From the NCBI GenBank assembly GCA_903858165.1, contig CAIOHZ010000261.1:1-33656 (forward strand): 33,656 bases of DNA, read 5' to 3'. Source of the DNA: an uncultured Pseudomonadota bacterium. Lineage in GTDB: Bacteria > Pseudomonadota > Gammaproteobacteria > Steroidobacterales > Steroidobacteraceae. The position numbers and the translations under genes are program-made. Shown here piece after piece: positions 27,243 through 33,656 of this stretch (position 1 is its first letter; every line of letters starts with the position of its first letter). The notes beneath the pieces were generated by a model. That model worked only from the letters and a program-made list of their open reading frames with translations, made no database searches and had not been told where the DNA came from.

Positions 27243-27560
27243 TTAGGCGTCCACGACTTCGCCGTTGGACTTGAAGAAGCGGACCTTGCGGCCGTCCGCC
27301 AGAACCTTGACGCCGACGCGGTCAGCCTTGCCCGTTGCCGGGTTAAGCAGAGCCACGTTGGACACCGCGATCGGCGCCTCACGCTGGAGGATGCCGCCGG
27401 CCTGGTTGGCCTGCGGATTCGGCTTCTGGTGCTTCTTCACCATGTTCACATTCTCGACCAGGAGTTTGTCATCCGCCTGTACGCGGATGACGGTGCCCTG
27501 GCGGCCCTTGTCGCGACCGGTCGTTACAACGACCTTGTCGCCCTTGCGGATCTTGTTCAT
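27243..27560 (-). CDS. rplX: 50S ribosomal protein L24
   Basis: Assembly-initiator protein of the 50S near the tunnel exit. 105 aa with the KOW motif near the start ([19 protein letters not shown]), then [15 protein letters not shown]. It is in standard position between rplN (21-nt gap) and rplE (19-nt gap). Confidence 0.98.
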   Translation of the reverse strand: MNKIRKGDKVVVTTGRDKGRQGTVIRVQADDKLLVENVNMVKKHQKPNPQANQAGGILQREAPIAVSNVALLNPATGKADRVGVKVLADGRKVRFFKSNGEVVDA

Positions 27561-27581
27561 TGCCGTTTCCTGCCTTGTGCC

Positions 27582-27950
27582 TTACAGCACTTCGGGAGCG
27601 AGCGAGATGATCTTCATGAACTGCGCGGTGCGAAGTTCACGAGTCACTGGCCCGAAGATGCGGGTGCCGATGGGCTCGAGCTTGCTAGTCAGCAACACTG
27701 CGGCGTTACCATCGAAGCGAATAAGCGAACCGTCAGCACGACGGACGCCAGCGCGGGTGCGCACGACGACGGCATCGTACACCTCGCCTTTCTTCACCTT
27801 GCCACGGGGGATGGCGTCCTTGACGGACACCTTGATGACGTCGCCGACCGAGGCGTAACGACGCTTCGAGCCGCCGAGCACCTTGATGCACATGAGGCTG
27901 CGAGCGCCACTGTTGTCAGCCGCGGCGAGGAGGCTTCGGGTCTGGATCAT
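27582..27950 (-). CDS. rplN: 50S ribosomal protein L14
   Basis: Large-subunit protein forming an intersubunit bridge and the binding site of the silencing factor RsfS. 122 aa with [20 protein letters not shown], the L14 signature, and the ending [12 protein letters not shown]. The gap from rpsQ is 15 nt, so any separate spc promoter, as found here in E. coli, would have to lie inside rpsQ; I see none. Confidence 0.98.
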   Translation of the reverse strand: MIQTRSLLAAADNSGARSLMCIKVLGGSKRRYASVGDVIKVSVKDAIPRGKVKKGEVYDAVVVRTRAGVRRADGSLIRFDGNAAVLLTSKLEPIGTRIFGPVTRELRTAQFMKIISLAPEVL

Positions 27951-27965
27951 TTTCTAGCTCCCTTC

Positions 27966-28238
27966 TCAGCCGGCCGACTTAAGGACCCGCACGAGGCGCC
28001 AATTCTTGCGGCGCGACAGCGGGCGGCACTCCGCGATGGCGACCAGGTCACCCTCACGGCATTCGTTGTTTTCGTCGTGGGCGAGGACCTTGGTGGTGCG
28101 ACGCACGTACTTGCCGTACATGGAGTGCTTTACCAAGCGGTCGATGGCCACGGCGATGGTCTTATCCATCTTGGTGCTGACAACCCGGCCGGTCAATTCA
28201 TGACCAACGGCGGCAGTCACGGTGTTCTCTGCGGTCAT
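27966..28238 (-). CDS. rpsQ: 30S ribosomal protein S17
   Basis: Primary 16S rRNA 5'-domain binder with an OB fold. 90 aa, with [19 protein letters not shown] and [19 protein letters not shown]. The start ATG shares one base with the rpmC stop (TGATG arrangement), which indicates coupled translation. Confidence 0.98.
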   Translation of the reverse strand: MTAENTVTAAVGHELTGRVVSTKMDKTIAVAIDRLVKHSMYGKYVRRTTKVLAHDENNECREGDLVAIAECRPLSRRKNWRLVRVLKSAG

Positions 28239-28441
28239 CAGACTTCACTCCCGACGCGCTTCTTCTCGGTCAGCACGGTCTTCACCTTGGCAATGTTCTT
28301 GCGAACTTTGCTGATCTGGTCCGGCTTGCCAGCCTGACCGGCGGCACGCGCCATGCGCAGGTTGAACTGCTCGCGGCGCAGTTTCAGGAGTTCTTCCTGG
28401 AGACCGGCCACATCTTTTTCGCGGAGATTCTTCGCTTCCAT
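28238..28441 (-). CDS. rpmC: 50S ribosomal protein L29
   Basis: Two-helix protein beside the tunnel exit, part of the trigger factor and SRP docking site. 67 aa from [20 protein letters not shown]; 52 upstream in-frame residues overlap rplP and are not L29. The motif [16 protein letters not shown] is conserved. It overlaps rpsQ by 1 nt and lies 10 nt after rplP. Confidence 0.97.
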   Translation of the reverse strand: MEAKNLREKDVAGLQEELLKLRREQFNLRMARAAGQAGKPDQISKVRKNIAKVKTVLTEKKRVGSEV

Positions 28442-28451
28442 TACCGTCACC

Positions 28452-28865
28452 TCAGCGCACTGTGCGCTTGACGAAGATGGTTGGCAGCGAGAGCTTCGCG
28501 GAGGCGAGGCGGAAAGCCTCACGCGCGGTCGCCTCGGGCACGCCTTCCATCTCGAACAGAATCTTGCCGGGCAGCACCTTGGCCACCCAGTACTCAACGT
28601 TGCCCTTACCGGAGCCCATTCGGACTTCGAGAGGCTTCGCCGTCACCGGCACGTCCGGGAACACGCGGATCCAGATCTGGCCGCCGCGCTTGACGTGACG
28701 CGTCATGGCACGGCGGGCAGCCTCGATCTCGCGGCTGGTCATGCGGCCTCGCCCCGTGCACTTCAAGGCGAATTCGCCGAAGTTAACAGTGCTGCCGCGG
28801 TGTGCGGTACCGCTGCAGTTACCCTTGAACTGCTTGCGGAACTTGGTTCGCTTTGGGCTCATCAT
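28452..28865 (-). CDS. rplP: 50S ribosomal protein L16
   Basis: Late-assembly protein at the A/P-site tRNA elbows and an arginine hydroxylation target in E. coli. 137 aa. [36 protein letters not shown] and [19 protein letters not shown] are conserved. Two consecutive ATGs start it; the first is 9 nt from GGAG and is preferred. The gap to rpsC is 15 nt. Confidence 0.98.
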   Translation of the reverse strand: MMSPKRTKFRKQFKGNCSGTAHRGSTVNFGEFALKCTGRGRMTSREIEAARRAMTRHVKRGGQIWIRVFPDVPVTAKPLEVRMGSGKGNVEYWVAKVLPGKILFEMEGVPEATAREAFRLASAKLSLPTIFVKRTVR

Positions 28866-28880
28866 GATGAGTTACTCCGC

Positions 28881-29585
28881 TCAGGCTGCCGGCTGCGCGT
28901 CCGAAGACGGCGCGGCATCAGCAGAACCCTGGGCCTCGTCGAACGAGTCCTTGAAGACCTCGCCCTTGAAGATCCAGACCTTGATGCCGATGATTCCGTA
29001 CGTAGTACGGGCTTCGGCTAGGCCGTAATCGATATCCGCACGGAAGGTATGCAGGGGAATACGACCCTCGCGGTACCACTCCGTCCGGGCGATTTCGGCA
29101 CCGTTCAGACGACCACTCGAGCGGATCTTGATGCCCAGTGCACCACTGCGCATGGTGTTCTGCACGGCGCGCTTCATGGCACGACGGAACATCACGCGCT
29201 TCTCGATCTGCTGGGCGATACCCTCAGCCACCAGCTGGCTGTCCAGCTCCGGCTTGCGGATCTCGCCGATGTTGATGCGCACGTCTTGGACGGCCATCTT
29301 GAGAATCTTCGCCGTCTCGATACGGAGCTTCTCGATGTCCTCGCCCTTCTTGCCAATAACCATACCAGGACGCGCGGTCATGATAGTGATGTTGGCACGA
29401 CGAGCGGCACGCTCGATATTGATACGGCTGACCGATGCTTCCACAAGCTTCCGCTTGAGGTAGTCGCGCACGAGGAAATCCGTGTAGACGTTCGACGCGA
29501 AGGACTTCGAACCGGCGTACCAGCGCGAGGACCACTCACGCGTGATGCCGAGACGAATGCCGATTGGATTGACTTTCTGGCCCAT
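28881..29585 (-). CDS. rpsC: 30S ribosomal protein S3
   Basis: Head protein at the mRNA entry channel with helicase function. 234 aa. It begins [18 protein letters not shown]. The type II KH domain carries the GxxG loop GKKG at residues 78-81 ([16 protein letters not shown]). The C-domain has [21 protein letters not shown], shortened here to [18 protein letters not shown]. The tail is acidic and Ala-rich. Confidence 0.98.
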   Translation of the reverse strand: MGQKVNPIGIRLGITREWSSRWYAGSKSFASNVYTDFLVRDYLKRKLVEASVSRINIERAARRANITIMTARPGMVIGKKGEDIEKLRIETAKILKMAVQDVRINIGEIRKPELDSQLVAEGIAQQIEKRVMFRRAMKRAVQNTMRSGALGIKIRSSGRLNGAEIARTEWYREGRIPLHTFRADIDYGLAEARTTYGIIGIKVWIFKGEVFKDSFDEAQGSADAAPSSDAQPAA

Positions 29586-29603
29586 CGTTACTGCCTTGCG
29601 TCC

Positions 29604-29942
29604 TTACCGTGCCTTGTCGGCGACAGTGACCATGATGTGGCTGTTGCGCTTCGTGATGCGGTTGCCGCGGCCCTTGGCACGCGCATGAAACCGCTTCAGA
29701 ACCGGCGCCTCGCCGATGTCGATGGCCGACAGCGACAGTTCGTCGATGTCCGCGCCCGCGTTGTGCTCAGCGTTGGCAATAGCCGACGAGAGCACCTTAT
29801 AGATGAGCGCAGCGCCCTTCTTGGGGCTGAACTTCAGAATGTTGAGCGCCTGGCCGACCGGCTTGCCACGGACCATGTCCGCGACGAGACGGCACTTCTG
29901 GGGCGAGATGCGCGCGTTGCTAAGCGTTGCCTTGACCTGCAT
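29604..29942 (-). CDS. rplV: 50S ribosomal protein L22
   Basis: Its long beta hairpin lines the exit tunnel near the macrolide-sensitive constriction. 112 aa. It includes [20 protein letters not shown] and the hairpin-region segment [20 protein letters not shown]. It lies 3 nt after rpsS and 18 nt before rpsC. Confidence 0.98.
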   Translation of the reverse strand: MQVKATLSNARISPQKCRLVADMVRGKPVGQALNILKFSPKKGAALIYKVLSSAIANAEHNAGADIDELSLSAIDIGEAPVLKRFHARAKGRGNRITKRNSHIMVTVADKAR

Positions 29943-29945
29943 GGC

Positions 29946-30221
29946 TTACACCGAACCCTTGCGGTCGCCAGCGTGCGACTTGAACGTACGCGTCGGGGCG
30001 AATTCGCCGAGCTTGTGACCAACCATGTTCTCGGAAACGAGGACAGGCAGGTGCTGACGACCGTTGTGAACGGCAATCGTCAAGCCAACCATCTCGGGAA
30101 GGACGACGGAGCGGCGCGACCAAGTCTTGATCGGGCGGCGGTCGTTCTTCTCGGCAGCCGTCTGGACCTTCTTGGCCAGGTGGTGGTCCACGAATGGACC
30201 TTTCTTGAGTGAACGGGGCAC
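29946..30221 (-). CDS. rpsS: 30S ribosomal protein S19
   Basis: Head protein that works with S13 near A-site tRNA. 91 aa. It begins [19 protein letters not shown] and includes the signature [17 protein letters not shown]. It lies 12 nt after rplB and 3 nt before rplV in the S10 operon. Confidence 0.98.
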   Translation of the reverse strand: MPRSLKKGPFVDHHLAKKVQTAAEKNDRRPIKTWSRRSVVLPEMVGLTIAVHNGRQHLPVLVSENMVGHKLGEFAPTRTFKSHAGDRKGSV

Positions 30222-30233
30222 TGTCGTTTCCTC

Positions 30234-31064
30234 TTACTTCTTCTTGCGCCGCTGAACGATGGCAGAATCCGTGCGCTTGTTGCTGCGCGTCTTCTTGCCC
30301 TTCGTCTGCCAGCCCCAGGGAGAAACCGGGTGCGGGTTACCCTGACCAGATTTACCTTCGCCACCACCGTGCGGGTGGTCGACCGGGTTCATGACGACGC
30401 CGCGCACGGTCGGGCGGATGCCCCTCCAACGCTTGGCGCCGGCCTTGCCGTACTGGCGAAGGTTGTGTTCGCCGTTGCCGACTTCACCAATGGTGGCGCG
30501 GCAGTCGATGTGCACGCGACGAATTTCACCGGACTTGAGCCGCAGCAGGGCGCTACCGCCTTCGCGGGCAGCCAACTGGGCGGAAGTACCAGCAGAGCGG
30601 GCAATTTGCCCGCCCTTGCCCGGCTTCAGCTCGATGTTATGCACCGTGCTACCGACCGGGATGTGCCGCAACGTCATGGCGTTACCGGCCTTGATGGGAG
30701 CTTCCGCACCCGAGGCCAGTTCATCGCCCGGCTTGATGCCGGCCGGTGCCAAGATGTAACGACGCTCGCCGTCACGGTACAACAGCAGCGCAATGTGCGC
30801 AGAGCGGTTCGGGTCGTACTCGACGCGTTCGACGGTGGCGGCAACGCCGTCCTTGTCGCGCTTGAAGTCGATGATACGGTACTTGTGCTTGTGCCCACCG
30901 CCCTTATGGCGGGTCGTCAGGCGACCGCTGCTATTGCGGGCGCCCGTCGAATTCTGGCTGACCGTCAACGACGGCAGCGAGCTCCCCTTGTACAGGTGGG
31001 AGCGGTCCGGTTTCACGACGAATCGTGTGCCGGGCGAAGTGGGCTTCATCTTGATGAGTGCCAT
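30234..31064 (-). CDS. rplB: 50S ribosomal protein L2
   Basis: Core 50S protein needed for subunit joining and peptidyl transferase integrity. 276 aa. Present are [18 protein letters not shown], the RNA-binding middle with [19 protein letters not shown], and [18 protein letters not shown] with the functionally important His. The basic tail ends RRKKK. Confidence 0.98.
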   Translation of the reverse strand: MALIKMKPTSPGTRFVVKPDRSHLYKGSSLPSLTVSQNSTGARNSSGRLTTRHKGGGHKHKYRIIDFKRDKDGVAATVERVEYDPNRSAHIALLLYRDGERRYILAPAGIKPGDELASGAEAPIKAGNAMTLRHIPVGSTVHNIELKPGKGGQIARSAGTSAQLAAREGGSALLRLKSGEIRRVHIDCRATIGEVGNGEHNLRQYGKAGAKRWRGIRPTVRGVVMNPVDHPHGGGEGKSGQGNPHPVSPWGWQTKGKKTRSNKRTDSAIVQRRKKK

Positions 31065-31074
31065 GGATGCTGCC

Positions 31075-31392
31075 TCAGGCCTGCTCAGCGCCGCCGAAGT
31101 CGATCGTCTGCCCGGCAGCCAAGCTGACGTACGCCTTCTTCGTGTCGCTACGACGGCCGGCGAAGCGACCGAAGCGCTTCTCCTTGCCGTTCTGGTTGAC
31201 CACGTTCACAGACGCCACTTTGACGTTGAACATGAATTCCACCGCAGCCTTGATTTCCGGCTTGGTGGCATCCGTTAGAACCTTGAACACATACTGGTTA
31301 GCCGCTGCAGCACGGGCGCTCTTTTCAGAGACGTGCGGCGCCACCAGCAGATTGATCAAGCGTTCCTTGCTGACTTTGAGGGTGCTCATCAT
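31075..31392 (-). CDS. rplW: 50S ribosomal protein L23
   Basis: Tunnel-exit protein that docks trigger factor and SRP. 105 aa. It includes [39 protein letters not shown] and a C-terminal half with [20 protein letters not shown]. Tandem ATGs begin the gene; the first overlaps the rplD stop (ATGATGA), is 8 nt from GGAG and is preferred. Confidence 0.97.
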   Translation of the reverse strand: MMSTLKVSKERLINLLVAPHVSEKSARAAAANQYVFKVLTDATKPEIKAAVEFMFNVKVASVNVVNQNGKEKRFGRFAGRRSDTKKAYVSLAAGQTIDFGGAEQA

Positions 31393-32003
31393 GCCAGCTT
31401 CTCCTCGAGCATCTTGAGCGCGCCAACCGTAACGAGCACCTTTTCGTGCCGCGCCAGAGTGACGGGATCTAGGGCCGCTACCGTCGCTACCTGCACATGG
31501 GGCAGATTGCGGGCAGCGAGGAACAACTTCTCTTCGAACGCCTCAACAATGACCAGCACGTCGTGCAGGGCCAAGGCCTTAAGATGCGCGAGAAGCAGCT
31601 TCGTCTTGGGGCTTTCCAGCTCCACAGCGTTCGTGACCACGAGACGATCGGCGCGGACCAGCTCGGAGAGCATGGACTTAATGGCGCCGCGATACATCTT
31701 GCGGTTGACCTTCTGGGAGAAGTCACGGGGACGCGCCGCAAAGGCACGACCGCCGCCCACCCAAATGGGGGAACGAATGGAACCGGCGCGAGCACTGCCC
31801 GTGCCCTTCTGGTTCCAGGGCTTGCGACCGCCGCCGCTGACTTCAGAGCGCGTCTTCTGCGCTTTGGTGCCGGCACGGCCGGCGTTGCGGTAGGCGACGA
31901 GAACCTGGTGAACCAGGGACTCGTTGAACTCGCGACCAAACGTCGCGTCGTCCACCTGCACCTCGGAGCTTGCCGCTCCGGAGCCAATGACATTGAGCTT
32001 CAT
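31389..32003 (-). CDS. rplD: 50S ribosomal protein L4
   Basis: Its extended loop lines the exit tunnel. In E. coli L4 also represses the S10 operon by binding its leader, which makes the structured regions around rpsJ here relevant. 204 aa. It contains [21 protein letters not shown] and [15 protein letters not shown] (first shown from its loop, [16 protein letters not shown]). It lies 15 nt after rplC and overlaps rplW by 4 nt. Confidence 0.98.
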   Translation of the reverse strand: MKLNVIGSGAASSEVQVDDATFGREFNESLVHQVLVAYRNAGRAGTKAQKTRSEVSGGGRKPWNQKGTGSARAGSIRSPIWVGGGRAFAARPRDFSQKVNRKMYRGAIKSMLSELVRADRLVVTNAVELESPKTKLLLAHLKALALHDVLVIVEAFEEKLFLAARNLPHVQVATVAALDPVTLARHEKVLVTVGALKMLEEKLA

Positions 32004-32018
32004 GATGCGTTCCTGGGA

Positions 32019-32699
32019 TTACTTCTTGGTCGCGGCGACGCGCACACGGCGCGCCTGACCGGCAACCTTCACCGAGGGACGAACGATCACCGTACCGCCT
32101 TCGGAGCCGGGGACCGCACCACGCACCAGGAGTAGGTTGCGCTCTGCGTCCACTTCGACAATCGAGAGGTTCTCAATGGTGACGCGGTCGACGCCCATGT
32201 GGCCCGACATACGCTTGCCCTGGAACACACGACCCGGCGTCTGACGCTGGCCAATGGAACCGGGGGCGCGATGGGTCACAGAGACACCGTGGGTAGCAGG
32301 CATACCAGCGAAGTTGTGACGCTTGATGGTGCCGGCGAAACCCTTGCCGATGGTCGTGCCCGTGACGTCGACCACTTGGCCGACGACGAACAGGTCCACC
32401 TTGAGCTCGCTGCCCGACTGCAGGCCTTCACCCTCGGCTACGCCGAGACGGAATTCCATGCTGGCCTCGCCAGGAGGCGTACCGGCCTTGGCGAAGTGGC
32501 CCTGCTGGGCCTTCGTGACACGGGAGGCACGGCGAGTGCCCCAGGTGACCTGGATGGCGCGGTAACCGTCCGTCTCGCTGGTCTTAACCTGCGTAACGCG
32601 GTTGGGGAGCGCCTCAATCACGGTGACGGGAATAGATTCACCCGCCGGCGTGAAGATTCGGGTCATGCCGCGCTTGCGGCCTACCAAACCGAGACTCAT
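32019..32699 (-). CDS. rplC: 50S ribosomal protein L3
   Basis: Early-assembly protein reaching the peptidyl transferase centre. 226 aa from [20 protein letters not shown]; 28 upstream in-frame residues are not L3. [20 protein letters not shown] contains the glutamine that PrmB methylates in E. coli. GAGGAACAGGAAG before the ATG gives an AGGA-type ribosome binding site. It is unusually far (364 nt) from rpsJ. Confidence 0.97.
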   Translation of the reverse strand: MSLGLVGRKRGMTRIFTPAGESIPVTVIEALPNRVTQVKTSETDGYRAIQVTWGTRRASRVTKAQQGHFAKAGTPPGEASMEFRLGVAEGEGLQSGSELKVDLFVVGQVVDVTGTTIGKGFAGTIKRHNFAGMPATHGVSVTHRAPGSIGQRQTPGRVFQGKRMSGHMGVDRVTIENLSIVEVDAERNLLLVRGAVPGSEGGTVIVRPSVKVAGQARRVRVAATKK

Positions 32700-33063
32700 C
32701 TTCCTGTTCCTCGTTAATGAGACAGAACCACTGGCACCGCCCCGCTCTCGCGGACCGGACGTCAGGGCACTGCCCTCCACCACACCGACTGCAATTGGCC
32801 GGCGCTGAATTATGTTTTCCCGGCCCCGCTAGGCGGCAACCGGAACCCGTTTCCCTCAGGAAGCCTTACCGCGGAAAACCCGCGAGATCGACAACCTGCT
32901 CAAAACGACTCTGGGGACCTTGTCCGACCTACCGGTGGTTTCGGCAACTCAGTTACCGACGTACCGGGAGGGTTACCCGTTCAAAGGGCCCCGAAGAGCC
33001 GCGTACTCTAGGCGAAAGCCTTGGAGTACGCAAGCCCCGTTCCAACTATTTTTATGGAACGGC
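32700..33063 (-). promoter_or_regulatory. 364-nt non-coding spacer rpsJ-rplC with a chain of hairpins
   Basis: No plausible protein is encoded on either strand. Read 5' to 3' on the transcribed minus strand it holds: SL1 33062-33037 (CCGTTCCA/TGGAACGG, 10-nt loop); SL2 33031-33001 (GCGTACTC/GAGTACGC plus an inner GGC/GCC); SL3 33000-32987 (GGCTC/GGGCC closing a UUCG loop); SL4 32967-32932 (CCGGT/ACCGG outer, CGGTAA/TTGCCG inner); SL5 32884-32870 (CGCGG/CCGCG). A bulged hairpin lies at about 32840-32821. The last roughly 100 nt before rplC are less structured. Probably a cis-regulatory leader for rplC onward, or an mRNA processing region. Confidence 0.65.
32809..32839 (-). promoter_or_regulatory. 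Weak promoter-like pair upstream of rplC
   Basis: On the minus strand TTGCCG (32839-32834), a 19-nt spacer and CATAAT (32814-32809). The spacer is longer than ideal. It would start transcription about 105 nt before rplC. Confidence 0.2.
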
Positions 33064-33375
33064 TCAGTTGAGCTTGATCTGAACGTCAACGCCAGCCGGC
33101 AGTTCGAGCTTCATGAGCGCGTCTACCGTCTTGTCGGTGGGGTTCAGGATGTCCATGAGCCGCTTGTGGGTGCGGATCTCGAACTGGTCACGGGCGTCCT
33201 TGTCGCCGTGGGGGGCAACGAGCACAGTGAAGCGTTCCATCTTAGTCGGCAGTGGGACCGGTCCACGGACCGTGGCGCCCGTGCGCTTGGCGGTCTCGAC
33301 GATCTCGCGAGCCGAGGTGTCGATGAGACGGTGGTCGAATGCCTTCAGGCGGATGCGGATATTCTGATTAGCCAT
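33064..33375 (-). CDS. rpsJ: 30S ribosomal protein S10
   Basis: Head protein of the 30S that, as NusE, also joins the antitermination complex. 103 aa from [19 protein letters not shown]; the ATG at 33373-33375 matches the family start. Key segments are [15 protein letters not shown] and the [21 protein letters not shown] loop ([18 protein letters not shown]). A longer frame from 33414 (13 extra residues) is rejected. The AGGAG at 33401-33397 is 21 nt from the ATG in linear distance, but a 5-bp hairpin occupies most of that spacer. Confidence 0.97.
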   Translation of the reverse strand: MANQNIRIRLKAFDHRLIDTSAREIVETAKRTGATVRGPVPLPTKMERFTVLVAPHGDKDARDQFEIRTHKRLMDILNPTDKTVDALMKLELPAGVDVQIKLN

Positions 33376-33381
33376 GTTGCC

Positions 33382-33401
33382 GGGCCGTGAGGCCCTCTCC
33401 T
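33382..33401 (-). promoter_or_regulatory. rpsJ Shine-Dalgarno separated from ATG by a hairpin
   Basis: AGGAG lies at 33401-33397. Then GGGCC (33395-33391) pairs with GGCCC (33386-33382) around TCAC. Six nt later is the ATG. Removing the 14-nt hairpin leaves a 7-nt spacing. No other purine-rich site lies nearer the start. Confidence 0.55.
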
Positions 33402-33414
33402 GTCGCTTCGGCAT

Positions 33415-33433
33415 CCCGGGCGGTACGCCCGGG
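33415..33433 (-). promoter_or_regulatory. 8-bp GC hairpin in the rpsJ leader, with alternative pairing
   Basis: CCCGGGCG (33433-33426) pairs with CGCCCGGG (33422-33415) around TAC. The upstream CGGGCGG (33444-33438) could instead pair with CCGCCCG (33423-33417), excluding this hairpin, so two exclusive folds exist. Confidence 0.6.
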
Positions 33434-33448
33434 CCTGCCGCCCGTTAC

Positions 33449-33477
33449 CGATCGGACCCTGTTACAGAGCCCGACCG
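33449..33477 (-). promoter_or_regulatory. 13-bp hairpin in the tuf-rpsJ gap
   Basis: On the minus strand 13 consecutive pairs (three G-U) close a UAA triloop, with arms 33477-33465 and 33461-33449. It starts 36 nt after the tuf stop. There is no U-run after it, so it is not a classical terminator. Confidence 0.65.
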
Positions 33478-33513
33478 CGGGTAGGTTGCTGTGGTTCTAC
33501 TCGTTACCGCTGT

Positions 33514-33656
33514 TTAGGCGACGATCTTCGAGACGACGCCGGCGCCGACGGTCTTGCCACCTTCACGGATGGCGAAGCGCAGGCCTTCTTCCATCGCGAT
33601 GGGCGAGATGAGGTCGACGACGAACTTGATGTTGTCGCCAGGCATCACCATCTCCA
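33514..33656 (-). CDS. tuf: Elongation factor Tu, C-terminal end (partial)
   Basis: The last 46 residues of EF-Tu domain 3 are visible up to TAA (33514-33516): [20 protein letters not shown], then [21 protein letters not shown] and SKIVA. The rest lies beyond the window edge. EF-Tu delivers aminoacyl-tRNA to the ribosome. It is upstream of rpsJ by 138 nt, the common str-S10 junction. Whether this is one of two tuf copies cannot be told. Confidence 0.97.
   Translation of the reverse strand, partial: EMVMPGDNIKFVVDLISPIAMEEGLRFAIREGGKTVGAGVVSKIVA

Noticed and set aside
27224-27382. Upstream extensions of rplE (and likewise rplC, rpmC, rplQ)
   Set aside because: The extra residues overlap neighbouring genes or spacers and lack similarity; the conserved family starts lie at the downstream ATGs.
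29049-30212. Long plus-strand frame opposite rpsC, rplV and rpsS
   Set aside because: The opposite strand encodes three textbook ribosomal proteins. The frame has no recognisable domain or ribosome binding site.
32987-33031. Reading the twin hairpins after rpsJ as an intrinsic terminator
   Set aside because: No U-run follows on the minus strand, and termination here would cut off the essential rplC-onward genes.
32717-33390. Plus-strand frames crossing the rpsJ-rplC spacer
   Set aside because: They run antisense into rpsJ, show no domain, and the spacer is better explained as structured RNA.
33376-33414. Thirteen-residue N-terminal extension of S10 from an ATG at 33414
   Set aside because: S10 homologues start at MANQN/MQNQ-like sequence, the upstream ATG has no ribosome binding site and lies just 3' of a strong hairpin.
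1-33656. CRISPR array, insertion sequence, phage genes, toxin-antitoxin or defence system
   Set aside because: No spaced direct repeats, transposase, integrase or small paired ORFs were seen. The only repeats are short in-frame coding repeats in ssb and the lipoprotein gene.

Overview
The window is a GC-rich (roughly 60-65% by eye), densely packed chromosomal segment. It looks like a gammaproteobacterium of a Pseudomonas/Xanthomonadales kind. Reasons: an uninterrupted tuf-S10-spc-alpha ribosomal superoperon ending in rpoA-rplQ; a uvrA / MFS transporter / ssb neighbourhood; an lnt-corC-ybeY-phoH-miaB cluster; a PepQ-type prolidase; and a TraB/GumN-like protein of a form I associate with Xanthomonadales. 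The species cannot be named from the sequence alone. I see no mobile element, CRISPR array, tRNA, rRNA or prophage.

Layout. (1) Positions 1-4736, plus strand: end of a probable periplasmic adaptor, an RND multidrug pump and its outer-membrane lipoprotein channel, i.e. a tripartite efflux operon. (2) 4733-10086, minus strand: miaB, phoH/ybeZ, ybeY, corC, lnt, a tight operon with 4-nt overlaps for tRNA thiomethylation, rRNA maturation and lipoprotein acylation. It converges with the efflux operon and the two stop codons overlap. (3) 10129-11187, plus: a secreted TraB/GumN-like protein that lacks both family histidines. (4) 11232-16524: ssb and an MFS transporter (minus), uvrA (plus), a GNAT acetyltransferase (minus). 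(5) 16615-18909: a tiny Ala/Pro-rich lipoprotein with its own promoter and terminator (minus), pepQ (plus, GTG start), mscL (minus). (6) 19128-33656, all minus: tuf (3' end), rpsJ, rplC-D-W-B, rpsS, rplV, rpsC, rplP, rpmC, rpsQ, rplN-X-E, rpsN-H, rplF-R, rpsE, rpmD, rplO, secY, rpmJ, rpsM-K-D, rpoA, rplQ, closed by a strong intrinsic terminator.

Protein content is mostly ordinary housekeeping. The second-look material is in RNA structure and regulation. The 138-nt tuf-rpsJ gap holds a 13-bp hairpin, a second hairpin with a competing alternative pairing, and a third hairpin exactly between the rpsJ Shine-Dalgarno and its ATG. The unusually long (364-nt) rpsJ-rplC gap holds a chain of five or six hairpins. 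Perfect hairpins also fill the rplR-rpsE and rpsE-rpmD gaps. A near-consensus sigma70 promoter lies between rpmJ and rpsM and would start the alpha operon with a leader of only about 33 nt. These are candidate ribosomal-protein autoregulatory or mRNA-processing elements. I read their pairings directly, but their function is inferred.
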